Source: CAYPIE01 sp964410665
Lineage (GTDB): Bacteria > Planctomycetota > Planctomycetia > Gemmatales > Gemmataceae
Length of the DNA: 49,103 nucleotides
Direction: 5' to 3'
NCBI GenBank assembly: GCA_964410665.1
Contig: CAYPIE010000044.1
Coordinates: 1 to 49,103 of the forward strand
The stretch's first letter is position 1. The number at the start of each line of letters is the position of its first letter. The notes under the pieces were generated by a model that did not search any database, was not told where the DNA came from, and worked only from the letters and a program-made list of their open reading frames with translations. Positions 26,337 to 34,656 of this stretch are shown piece after piece. The position numbers and the translations under genes were made by a program.

Positions 26337-27053
26337 TCAAGGTGCTGCAGGGGAAGCCTCATCGCTGGAGTCCTCCGCGGTTTCCTCTGCCCGAAGGTAG
26401 TAGCCTTCGCCCCAACGAGTCAGAATCAGTGGGGGCGCGAAATCTTTGTCAATCTTATTGCGCAGATAACGAATGTAAACATCCACGACATTAGACGTGT
26501 TCTCATCATTTTCATCGTAGAGGTGTTCCCAGATCATGGTGCGGGTGACCACCTTGCCGCGATGGAAGGCCAAGAACTGCAACAGGGCATATTCCTTGGG
26601 GGTGAGCCGGATCTCTTTGCCGGCCCGGCGGACTGTACGACTGGCTGTGTCAATGACCAGGTCGCGCACGCGGATGATGGGGTCCTTCATGCGATGCCCA
26701 CGCCGGATCAGTGCACGCAAGCGCGCGAATAGCTCGTCAAGCTCAAACGGCTTGGTCAAGTAATCATCGGCCCCAAGGTCGAGGCCTTTGACCTTGTCTT
26801 CCAGCGTGCCTCGGGCGGTGAGGACCAACACATGGGCCGACAGCCCGGCCTGTCGCCAGCGCTGTAATAGGGTCAAGCCGTCGACCTTGGGGAGCATTAA
26901 GTCGAGGATAACCACATCGTAATCTACACTGGCAGCCTTGTGATCGGCTTCTTCGCCGTCGTAGGCCACATCAACGGCGTAGCCTTCTTCTTCGAGGCCC
27001 TGGCGTAGAGCGCGGGTCAGTGGTTTATGATCCTCCACAAGTAACGCGCGCAT
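26337..27053 (-). CDS. OmpR/PhoB-family response regulator
   Basis: 238 residues from the ATG at 27053 (MRALLVEDHKPL), with GGAG seven bases upstream. The receiver domain (1-118) has the acidic pocket EDH, phospho-accepting Asp51 in VVILDLMLP, the switch Thr in VLVLTARG and Lys101 in DDYLTKPFELDEL. The winged-helix output domain has LTPKEYALLQFLAFHRGKVVTRTMIWEHLYDENDENTSNVVDVYIRYLRNKID and TRWGEGYYL, typical of PhoB/OmpR. The acidic tail (EETAEDSSDEASPAAP) is probably disordered. It leads the operon with the histidine kinase 12 bp downstream. Confidence 0.95.
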   Translation of the reverse strand: MRALLVEDHKPLTRALRQGLEEEGYAVDVAYDGEEADHKAASVDYDVVILDLMLPKVDGLTLLQRWRQAGLSAHVLVLTARGTLEDKVKGLDLGADDYLTKPFELDELFARLRALIRRGHRMKDPIIRVRDLVIDTASRTVRRAGKEIRLTPKEYALLQFLAFHRGKVVTRTMIWEHLYDENDENTSNVVDVYIRYLRNKIDKDFAPPLILTRWGEGYYLRAEETAEDSSDEASPAAP

Positions 27054-27280
27054 AACAACTCTCCCAACGCAGTCCGAGGGGCATTCCCTCATGGGATTGT
27101 TCTAACACGACTTGCATGAGAACATGATGAGAACTTATGACAACGCTGTGGCCGGCCAAAACGATGATCTTCTGGCAGCCAATCCTCGGGGAGATGCAGC
27201 GATAAGAAGCATGCTGCGGCTCGCCTGGAGGGAGAGATAGTGCGATCTCTAAGCACGACCGGGAATTGATGAGAAGCGAT

Positions 27281-27314
27281 CCCGAGGTATCCAGGAAGTT
27301 TCGGATACCCCGGG
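27281..27314 (-). terminator. Hairpin downstream of the DUF1552 gene
   Basis: CCCGAGGTATCC (27281-27292) and GGATACCCCGGG (27303-27314) pair over 12 bp with one mismatch and a 10-nt loop, 11 bp after the stop of the minus-strand DUF1552 gene. It is the best terminator candidate for the two-gene PSCyt1-DUF1552 operon. No long U-run follows. Confidence 0.6.
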
Positions 27315-27325
27315 GAGACGGAACA

Positions 27326-28750
27326 CTAGGCACGGATCACGTCAATGGTCCGTCTGTCGCGTTTGGTCGGGCCGAGTTGCTGGCGAACGCCCAAGGCTTG
27401 GAGCATGGTATTATACACATCGAGTCCCTCGGCTCCGATGTCCAAGATCTGGCCGGTTTTGAAGGTGCCATTGGCGGCACTGATCGCGTGGAAGACACCC
27501 GAGAGCTCGCGTTTGACATCGTTGTGGCGGCCATCACCCGACTCGGTCGAGACGGTAATCAGGGCGTTATCGAGGATGGTTCGGCCATTGGCTTCGATCG
27601 CGTCAGGCCCGTCGAGCAACTGGAGGAAGTAGGCGATCTCACGCATTTTCATGTGCGCATGGGCGCGGAGTTGTTCGTTCTGCTTTTTCTCGTGGAACTT
27701 GTGCCACCACTCGTGGCTGCACCCCTTATCGCCCGAGGCATTGAGCTGCTTGGCATCGTCAAAGTGCCAGATATGGCGGCCGTTGTAGACATAGTCTCCG
27801 CTTAGGCGGATCCGTTCGCCGGCTGCCAGGAAGGTCAAGGCTCCGAAGCGGACCCGGTCAGTTTGGATGGCCAGGGCATACAGATCGGCCATAAGCCGCC
27901 ATTCTTCGGTGAGCTGCTTGAGGGTGATGTCAATCCCCTGACCGCCGGGGTCGGCTTTGCCCCCGTGTAGTAAGCGTGATCGGTGCGGCAGCTTGGGGCC
28001 GTTACCGTTGCGGCGTTGCATGGCGTAGGCCCGCTGTTCAAACTCGCGGATGCGATCTAAATGCTCGGTCACCCGGGCTTTGGACTTGGCCCCCAGCGGA
28101 GAGGTGTCACCAGTGTAGAACTTATACTGGTCGACCACCGAATCGAGCACACTCCGCTTAAGCTGCCGGCGACGGGCATCCGGGTCGTCCGCGGTCGCGA
28201 CCTGGCCGAAGACCCGCGCAAATAGGTCGCGGGGCTTTTCTTGCATGGCCGCGGCGACCGTACCGTCCTGGTGGTAGCTATGGACGTAGCGGCTCACCCG
28301 ACTTCGACGGAAGAAGGTGCCCGCGACCAGGGTAGGCACCATGCCCGCGGGAAGGCCTTGGGGATAGTGGGCGTGACGGATGACCTGGTCGATCGAAGGG
28401 CCGCCCGACTTGGCCTCCCCATCGGGCGGTTCGGCAGTGAAGGCACCGGAGGCCCCATCGAAGTGGGCGTTGATTCCTTGCTCATCGCAGCGGATTTGAT
28501 CGACATTCCGCATGATCAACAGTTTTTCGGCCAACGGCTTGAGTGGCTCAAGCACTCCCGCAAAGCCCTCGGTCTGCAAGGGGGCGGGGATGCCAAGTCC
28601 GAAAAAGACGTTGAAGGCTCGCACCGGGACCTCGGCCTTGGGGGCGGCAGTTACACTGCTAAGCAGCATCTCCTCCAGGAAAGGCAGTCCGATGAACACG
28701 CTGCCCAGGCCCTTGAGCGCGGTGCGACGGTGGATGTAGGTTTGAGCCAT
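27326..28750 (-). CDS. DUF1552 family protein
   Basis: 474 residues. The N-terminus IHRRTALKGLGSVFIGLPFLEEML resembles a twin-arginine export signal (RRTALKG). The body matches DUF1552, a family found mostly in planctomycetes and related bacteria next to DUF1592/PSCyt1 proteins: RAFNVFFGLGIPAP, LKPLAEKLLIMRNVDQ, DGASGAFTAEPP, GGPSIDQVIRHAH, ESGDGRHNDVKRELSGVFHAISAANG. Its biochemical role is unknown; a fold related to the sulfatase-like DUF1501 proteins has been suggested by its pattern, but I cannot confirm it here. Its ATG overlaps the stop of the upstream cytochrome-domain gene by one base (TGATG), so the two are translationally coupled and probably act together. Confidence 0.88.
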   Translation of the reverse strand: MAQTYIHRRTALKGLGSVFIGLPFLEEMLLSSVTAAPKAEVPVRAFNVFFGLGIPAPLQTEGFAGVLEPLKPLAEKLLIMRNVDQIRCDEQGINAHFDGASGAFTAEPPDGEAKSGGPSIDQVIRHAHYPQGLPAGMVPTLVAGTFFRRSRVSRYVHSYHQDGTVAAAMQEKPRDLFARVFGQVATADDPDARRRQLKRSVLDSVVDQYKFYTGDTSPLGAKSKARVTEHLDRIREFEQRAYAMQRRNGNGPKLPHRSRLLHGGKADPGGQGIDITLKQLTEEWRLMADLYALAIQTDRVRFGALTFLAAGERIRLSGDYVYNGRHIWHFDDAKQLNASGDKGCSHEWWHKFHEKKQNEQLRAHAHMKMREIAYFLQLLDGPDAIEANGRTILDNALITVSTESGDGRHNDVKRELSGVFHAISAANGTFKTGQILDIGAEGLDVYNTMLQALGVRQQLGPTKRDRRTIDVIRA

Positions 28751-31413
28751 CAGTTTCGCTCCGTTCGGGTCATGCGGACGAGGTCACTGGTTACGAGTTC
28801 ACGGATCAGGTCGGCGTAGGTGCCCCCCTTGTTCCAGGCGGCACGATGTACTTGCTTGAGGACCGGGACGTCTTCGGCGACCAGAGGCCGGCCCAGGGCG
28901 AACTGGGCCAGCTTCCAGGTCAGGCACTCACGCACGCGTTCGCTGTGGGCCAAGAGTTCCATCAGTTCCGCGGCGTTTCGGTAGGGGACGGGCTTGGCCG
29001 CGCCCGGGAACAGGATCTCGCCGTCGTCGCGGAGCTTGTTGCCGTGCTCATCGCGCTCATGGTAGGTGCCCAAGCCGTCGAACTTTTCCAGGCCAAATGC
29101 CAGAGGTTCGAACTTGACGTGGCAACCGCCGCAGCTCACGTCGGCGATACGGACTTCGGCGATGCCCCGCTGGGTCCGCCCCGCCTTGGTGGGAACTGGG
29201 GTGGTGTCGACACACGGGGGTGGATCTTTGACGGTGCCACGCAACAAGTCGTGAAGCACAAACAGACCGCGGGTGACCATCGAGGCATCGTCGCCACCCA
29301 CGGTCAAGATGCTGCCATGGGTGAGCAAGCCGCCGCGGCTGGGGATCTTGGACAGGTCGTAGCGGCCAAAGCCGTTGCCTTGGGGTTTGAGGCCATAATG
29401 TTTGGCCAGCCTTGGCGTTAGGTAGCTAACCTGGGCGTTAAACAGGTCCGAGAGAGGCCGTTGTTGCTTCCAGACAATCTCACGGAAGAAGGTCAGGGTT
29501 TCCTGATGCATGTCGACGGCCAGGTGCGGGGCCCAGTTGGGGAAACGCTCCAGGTTGGGGGCCAGGTAGGCCAGCCGATCGAGGTTGAGCCACTCGCGGA
29601 CAAACTGCGTCGAACGCTCGATGGCCCGTGGGTCCTTGAGCATGCGTTGCACCTGGGACTCGATCTGGCTGGGCTCATAGAGTTCCCCGGCTTCTGCGGC
29701 ACGCAGGAGTTCTTCATCGGGCGGAGCCCCCCAAAGGATATAACTCAGGCGCGAAGCGAGTTCATAGCCATGGACCGGCCAGGGGGTACCGTCGCCGCGC
29801 TGGCGTTCGATGCGGTAGATAAACCGTGGCGACTGCAGCATGGCTTCCAACACGTAGCGCATCGCTTCGTTGAAAACGCCACCCTGCCGCCTTACATCCT
29901 CGACGACGGCGAGGAACGCCTCGGTCTCCCGCTCGTTGAGTGGACCACGTAATAACCAGCGACCCATGTGGTGAATCAGTGGCCTGAGCTCTTTCTCAGT
30001 GGGTTTGCCATCTTCGGAAAAACGTGCGACAAATGCCGCGACGTCCATCCGGTCGACGATGAGCTCGGCAAGTTTGGCATAGGCCTCGATATGTTTCAGA
30101 TCGACATTCAAGTTGTAGGCGGTGTTACTGAAGCCATCGGCCCGCAGATCTTTGGGTAGGCGTTTACGTGCCTCGGCGGCGATGTCGACGCCGACGGCCG
30201 CCTTGACGGTGGCGATGTACTCGGTCACCGTCAGTCGCTGTAGCCAGACCTCCGTGGCTTGGGCATGGTGGGTGAAGGCAGTCGGGTCGATCACTTGGCT
30301 CGACCAGTCGGCCCCCGCCTGGATCCAGTCACGCAGTAATGCTTTTTCCTGTTCCGAGAGGGAATCGCGGTTCTTGGGCATCTCGTCATTGGCGACGGTT
30401 TCCCAAACCAGACTCTCGGCCAGTTTGCCCGGGACGATGGCGTCGCCACTGCGGCCGCCTGCGAATGCGGCATCCTTGCGCGACAGGTCGAGCCTGCCTT
30501 TCTTGGTGATCGAATCGTGGCACTCCAGGCAGTGTTTGGCGAAGAGCGGGGCGACTTTGGCGTCAAAGAAGGTGCTGGCCTGGACCGCCAACCCTGCCGA
30601 AGGAGCGTTCGGGCCGGCGCGGAAGTTGCGTTCGACCTCGCCACGGAACAGGGCTCGTTGGTAAATGGCTACCAGGTGAAAGGTGCCTAGCCAGGGGCGG
30701 TCGCCGGATAATTCATTGGCCAGAACGAGGTGGAATGCGTCTTGCCAGTTGGCGAGCGAGCCGGGGCGGCGGGTCTCGGTAGCCAGGACGCCGTTCAGGT
30801 AAATCCTTGTCCAACCAGTACGCTCACGCGTGTAGACAATATGAGTCAGGGAAGTCTTGAGACTTTTCCGTTTGGAAGCGACTGAGGGGATCCCATTGCG
30901 GTTGGTACGATCGGTCCGAAGGCGGATGTCATAACGGTCCTTGTCTTGGCCGAGAGTCAGGTTACGCTCGTTGGCATTCTTGGACAGGCTGAGGATGCGG
31001 GCCGGCCCGCGTTGATCGCGCTTGGCAGGCTCGATCCAGGCTTCGACCGTGAACTCCCCAGAGCGGCGGATGGCCTGGTTCAGCCGAGTGGCCGGCTTGT
31101 CGGAGCGGATGTGCGTCGGTGAGCGAACCGCCAGTTTTCCCTTCGAGCGGTGCACGGCCTTCAAATCGTGAATCCGTAGATCGATGGGCTTGCCGACCCC
31201 GGCGCGGTCACGCACCAGCGGGCTGTTGGTGTCTTGAAAGTGATACAGCACTTGCAGACCGCTACGGACGCGGGTGAGCTTTGTCGAGGAGGTAGGCGGG
31301 GGGATTGATGCCTCGGCCCGGGTGGAGCGCTCTTGGCCACCGGCGAACCCGAGGGCGGCGGCCAGGAGAGTTGCCATGGCCCCGACGATGCAGATGCGAT
31401 ATCCGACTTGCAT
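28750..31413 (-). CDS. PSCyt1 / DUF1587-1595-1592-1588-1585 planctomycete cytochrome-domain protein with LamG-like domain
   Basis: 887 residues from the ATG at 31413 (MQVGYRICIVGAMATLLAAALGFAGG, a signal peptide). Residues about 60-265 are LamG/concanavalin-like (FTVEAWIEPAKRDQRGPARILSLS). A PSCyt1 haem motif is at 295-299, CLECH, followed by the DEMPKN segment. Then come DUF1587 (LTVTEYIATVKAAVG), DUF1595, DUF1592 (YELASRLSYILWGAPPDEELL), DUF1588 (RGGLLTHGSILTVGGDDASMVTRG) with a second haem-like motif CGGCH at 761-765, and DUF1585 (SERVRECLTWKLAQFALGR) at the end. It is exported and may carry haem c. It overlaps the DUF1552 gene by one base. The role of the pair is unproven; carbohydrate or surface-polymer handling is often inferred. 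Confidence 0.9.
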   Translation of the reverse strand: MQVGYRICIVGAMATLLAAALGFAGGQERSTRAEASIPPPTSSTKLTRVRSGLQVLYHFQDTNSPLVRDRAGVGKPIDLRIHDLKAVHRSKGKLAVRSPTHIRSDKPATRLNQAIRRSGEFTVEAWIEPAKRDQRGPARILSLSKNANERNLTLGQDKDRYDIRLRTDRTNRNGIPSVASKRKSLKTSLTHIVYTRERTGWTRIYLNGVLATETRRPGSLANWQDAFHLVLANELSGDRPWLGTFHLVAIYQRALFRGEVERNFRAGPNAPSAGLAVQASTFFDAKVAPLFAKHCLECHDSITKKGRLDLSRKDAAFAGGRSGDAIVPGKLAESLVWETVANDEMPKNRDSLSEQEKALLRDWIQAGADWSSQVIDPTAFTHHAQATEVWLQRLTVTEYIATVKAAVGVDIAAEARKRLPKDLRADGFSNTAYNLNVDLKHIEAYAKLAELIVDRMDVAAFVARFSEDGKPTEKELRPLIHHMGRWLLRGPLNERETEAFLAVVEDVRRQGGVFNEAMRYVLEAMLQSPRFIYRIERQRGDGTPWPVHGYELASRLSYILWGAPPDEELLRAAEAGELYEPSQIESQVQRMLKDPRAIERSTQFVREWLNLDRLAYLAPNLERFPNWAPHLAVDMHQETLTFFREIVWKQQRPLSDLFNAQVSYLTPRLAKHYGLKPQGNGFGRYDLSKIPSRGGLLTHGSILTVGGDDASMVTRGLFVLHDLLRGTVKDPPPCVDTTPVPTKAGRTQRGIAEVRIADVSCGGCHVKFEPLAFGLEKFDGLGTYHERDEHGNKLRDDGEILFPGAAKPVPYRNAAELMELLAHSERVRECLTWKLAQFALGRPLVAEDVPVLKQVHRAAWNKGGTYADLIRELVTSDLVRMTRTERN

Positions 31414-31835
31414 GCGTCCCTCGCCGTGTCGTCGAAAAGGAGAGAGAGAAGTTCGTCGCTGCTGCGCTGGTGGGAACCTGGATGCAACCAGCGACGCCAC
31501 GGGCATTGGTTCGATGTTACCATCGAACCAAGTCAGTGCAATGAATTAACCAAGCGATCGGGAAGATTTTACGGTGCTTCGGCATGTGTTGAGGCGAGCC
31601 GGCTCGTGCTCGAGTCAGCATCCAGGAGGATCGGGGACCACGAGCAACGGGGTACTGGCTGCGGCCCATCCGACCGAAAGCGAACCTGCCCAGGTACCGC
31701 TGCAATTATTTTAATATTTGTCTTAAGATTATTTCAATACCGCTATCGGAGCAGCGAGTGGTGCGTTAGGATAGACTTTGTTTACCCTCACGAACTATTG
31801 GGTGGCTCCACGAATTCGATTCAGCCTGCCAGACA
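31414..31835. other. 422-bp divergent intergenic region
   Basis: Promoter region shared by the PSCyt1-DUF1552 operon (minus) and the metal ATPase (plus). No gene is supported. It holds a perfect 11-bp inverted repeat at 31506-31531 (listed) and an AT-rich stretch at about 31704-31740 that could hold the ATPase promoter. Confidence 0.4.
31506..31531. promoter_or_regulatory. Perfect 11-bp inverted repeat upstream of the PSCyt1 gene
   Basis: TTGGTTCGATG (31506-31516) and CATCGAACCAA (31521-31531) are separated by TTAC, 93 bp before the minus-strand start at 31413. It could be a repressor operator or a hairpin in the 5' leader. There is no U-run and no gene ends nearby, which makes a terminator unlikely. 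Confidence 0.5.
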
Positions 31836-34604
31836 ATGTCCCACACACCTTGCGCTTTTTGTCAGAGCCCAATCCCAGGGACGGGCTATCAGGGCCGGCC
31901 CTGGCCAGATGCCGCGCCGGCTCGGTATTGTTGTTTTGGCTGTTTGTCGCTGGGCGAGCAGCAGTGCTCGGCGCGGCAATGTAGCCAGCCGAATGTGCAG
32001 CGGGTCGATGGCCCGATTGTGCGACTGGGCATCGCTCTGCTGATTGCCGGGCAATCGATGATCTTTGGCTTGGCCGTCAATCTGACGCCTCCGGAACCCA
32101 CCACCCGGCTGGTGCTGCACGGGCTAATCCTGGCAGCCACACTATTGGTCGTGGCCTTGCTGGGTGTGCCGCTATTTCGCACCGCTGCCCAGGAGTTGCG
32201 CCGCGGGCAGATCACCACCGAGAGCCTGTTTGTCCTGACGTTGCTGGGAGCGTTGGGAGCGTCGCTGCAGTCCATGCTCACGGGACGCGGGGCGATCTAT
32301 TTTGAAGTCGTTAGCATTCTGCTGGTGGTCTACACCTTAGGCAAGTTGATCGGGGCCCGCGGTCGGGCCGCCGCGCTGGCCTCGACGCATGCCTGGTCCC
32401 AGGCATTGGCACATTGTCGCGTGGTCGATGCTCCGGGGAGCACTTGTTCGACGCCGGTGGCCAAGGTGCTCTCGGGGGATACGATCGAAGTGCATGCCGG
32501 GGAGGCCATCCCGGTGGATGGGGTCATCCAGACGGGGATCGGCTTTGTCTCGGAAGCTCCAGTGAGTGGCGAACCTTTTGCTGTCGTCCGGCGGCCTGGT
32601 GATCGTGTTCTGGCCGGGAGTGTGGCCTACGATGCCACCTTCCAGATCGCCGCCACCAGCGCAGGGACGAGTCGGCAGATTGATCGGGTGCTGGCAACCG
32701 TAGAGCAGGCACGTCACACGCCGACCTCGTTGCAGGCTCAGGCCGATCAGATGAGTCAGGTATTTGTACCAGTGGTGCTGACGGTGGCGCTGGGCACCTT
32801 TGTTGGCTGGTGGTGGGCAGCGGGGTGGCAGAGCGGGTTGTTCAATGCTATGGCAGTGTTGCTCGTTGCCTGCCCGTGCGCGTTGGGGTTGGCGACGCCG
32901 ATTGTGCTGTGGTCGACGTTGAGTCGGCTCGCTGAGCGCGGGTTGGTGGTGCGTCAAGGTGATGTCGTAGAACGACTGGCAGAAGTGGATTATGTGCTGT
33001 TTGACAAAACGGGTACCTTGACGGAGGATCAGGTAACGGTCGTCGATATCGCCACGCTGGTCGAAGGGAACGAGCGGGCCCGATTGCTTGGCTGGTTGGC
33101 CATGGTCGAGGAACATAGCCAGCATCCGATTGCCCGGGCCTTTGCCGCACTCCCACGTTCTTGGGGACCGGACCAGGCTCCGCACCTCGAGGCGGTGCGG
33201 ATGGTTGCCGGCCAAGGGGTCGAGGCCTGGCTTCGAGTGGATGGCCGACTCCATTGTCTACGCGTTGGTCGTCCAGACTGGCTGGGTGGTACCCAGTCAC
33301 CCCAGGCGGTGCAGCTGACCGAGCGGTTACTGACCCGTACTGGGCACCGAGTCGATGTCGAAGTCGATGGTCAACGGGTGGCAGTGGCGATTGTGAACGA
33401 ACGTGTACGGGACTCGGCCGAGGAGGCGCTCGCCGAACTAATGCGGTTGGGCGATCCGCTTGAGATTATTACTGGGGATACCGCCGAGAGAGCCATGGGG
33501 CTGGGGGTGAGCACGGTGCAAGGACACCTTACCCCGCAAGATAAAGTTGACTACGTTGATTCAATAATCAAAAAAGAATATAAGCCATTAATGATTGGCG
33601 ATGGCATCAACGATGCCGCGGCGCTTTCGCGAGCTCATGTCGGTGTGGCGCTCGCCAGCGGGACCGATCTGGCCAATGATGCTGCCGGGCTGACACTCTA
33701 CCATGCGGATCTCCGGACGATCCCCTGGGCCTTGACCTTGGCTCGTCAGGCCAAGGCGCGAATGCAGAACAATCTGTACCGGGCGGCGACCTACAACATG
33801 GTCGGCATGAGTATTGCGGCGGCCGGCTGGCTCCACCCCGTATTGGCCGCCCTGTTGATGATGGCCTCGAGTCTACTGGTGGTCTGGTCGTCGAGCCGTA
33901 TCGGCTTGACCAAGGATCTGGCTGACTGCCATGTTCCCGATGCAGGGCAAGAGACATCAACTGGGAAGCGTGGTAAGGCGTTTGTGCACGCGCTGGCTCT
34001 CGCCGCTCAGGGTGCGTTGGCGGTTGCATTGTTGTCGCTGAGTGGTGTTGTAGCGTTGGGAACCATGCTTGGCTTTACGCTATTGGGCGTTGGACTGGCT
34101 TGGCGTTGGTACGACTCGCCCCGCTTGTCGCATCGTCTGGACATGGCCTTTACTATGCTGACCCTGGGGAACCTCGGCATGCTAGCCGGTTGGTGGGTGG
34201 ATCAAGGGTTTGCTCCACTGACCACAGCGGCCTGTGGTTGTCACATTGGGCTCCTCGGGGAGGGATCGATCCCTTGGGGAATGTGGCTTGGGATGTTGTT
34301 GGGGGCCAATCTTGGCATGCGGTTCCTCGGGCGTGCCCGACAGGGACAGCCGATCGATTGTCGACCCGCCATGCTGATCGGAGGTAACCTGGGTATGCTT
34401 GTGGGGATGCTAGTGGGGAGTCGTTTGGGGATTACCTTCGCGGGCCCTACCCTTCCTCAGGGGGCCATCGCCAGTTTTGTGGGTATGACCGTTGGGATGA
34501 TCGTCGGGATGAGCTTGGGCAGCGGTTGGACGCGTTGCTGGTTTGATGAAGCGATGCGCCTTCGCCGAAAGCCTGGTGTGTTGACTCGCTCGAGCGAAGG
34601 GTAA
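31836..34604 (+). CDS. P1B-type heavy-metal (probably copper) transporting ATPase with C-terminal membrane extension
   Basis: 922 residues. Instead of an HMA domain the N-terminus has a Cys-rich metal-binding module (CAFCQSPIP, ARYCCFGCLSLG). Membrane helices follow from about 65. The transport motif is VACPCALGLATP with Cys346-Pro347-Cys348; the phosphorylation site is Asp390 in DKTGTLTEDQ; HPIARAFA (SEHP/HP motif) and GDGINDAAALS (588-598) complete the catalytic core. CPC suggests Cu(I) or Ag(I) export. After the last core helices, residues about 712-922 are an unusual extension with four or more helices and repeated GNLGMLxGM motifs. A 60-bp AT-rich island (33541-33600) lies within the P-domain coding region. 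The gene converges on the Cys-rich TIGR03000-like genes. Confidence 0.93.
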   Translation: MSHTPCAFCQSPIPGTGYQGRPWPDAAPARYCCFGCLSLGEQQCSARQCSQPNVQRVDGPIVRLGIALLIAGQSMIFGLAVNLTPPEPTTRLVLHGLILAATLLVVALLGVPLFRTAAQELRRGQITTESLFVLTLLGALGASLQSMLTGRGAIYFEVVSILLVVYTLGKLIGARGRAAALASTHAWSQALAHCRVVDAPGSTCSTPVAKVLSGDTIEVHAGEAIPVDGVIQTGIGFVSEAPVSGEPFAVVRRPGDRVLAGSVAYDATFQIAATSAGTSRQIDRVLATVEQARHTPTSLQAQADQMSQVFVPVVLTVALGTFVGWWWAAGWQSGLFNAMAVLLVACPCALGLATPIVLWSTLSRLAERGLVVRQGDVVERLAEVDYVLFDKTGTLTEDQVTVVDIATLVEGNERARLLGWLAMVEEHSQHPIARAFAALPRSWGPDQAPHLEAVRMVAGQGVEAWLRVDGRLHCLRVGRPDWLGGTQSPQAVQLTERLLTRTGHRVDVEVDGQRVAVAIVNERVRDSAEEALAELMRLGDPLEIITGDTAERAMGLGVSTVQGHLTPQDKVDYVDSIIKKEYKPLMIGDGINDAAALSRAHVGVALASGTDLANDAAGLTLYHADLRTIPWALTLARQAKARMQNNLYRAATYNMVGMSIAAAGWLHPVLAALLMMASSLLVVWSSSRIGLTKDLADCHVPDAGQETSTGKRGKAFVHALALAAQGALAVALLSLSGVVALGTMLGFTLLGVGLAWRWYDSPRLSHRLDMAFTMLTLGNLGMLAGWWVDQGFAPLTTAACGCHIGLLGEGSIPWGMWLGMLLGANLGMRFLGRARQGQPIDCRPAMLIGGNLGMLVGMLVGSRLGITFAGPTLPQGAIASFVGMTVGMIVGMSLGSGWTRCWFDEAMRLRRKPGVLTRSSEG

Positions 34605-34616
34605 GCTGCGGGAGTG

Positions 34617-34636
34617 CCGGTCCACGGACAGACCGG
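34617..34636. terminator. Small hairpin between convergent genes
   Basis: CCGGTC (34617-34622) and GACCGG (34631-34636) form a perfect 6-bp stem with an 8-nt loop in the 52-bp space between the ATPase stop and the stop of the convergent Cys-rich protein gene. It may be a bidirectional terminator; the stem is short. Confidence 0.35.
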
Positions 34637-34656
34637 ACACTCAAGGACAAACTTCT

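Noticed and set aside
33568..33574. A-run AAAAAAG in the ATPase gene as a programmed frameshift site like that of E. coli copA
   Set aside because: The reading frame is ATC AAA AAA GAA, so the run is not in the A-AAA-AAG phase needed for efficient -1 slippage, and no downstream structure is evident in this AT-rich stretch.
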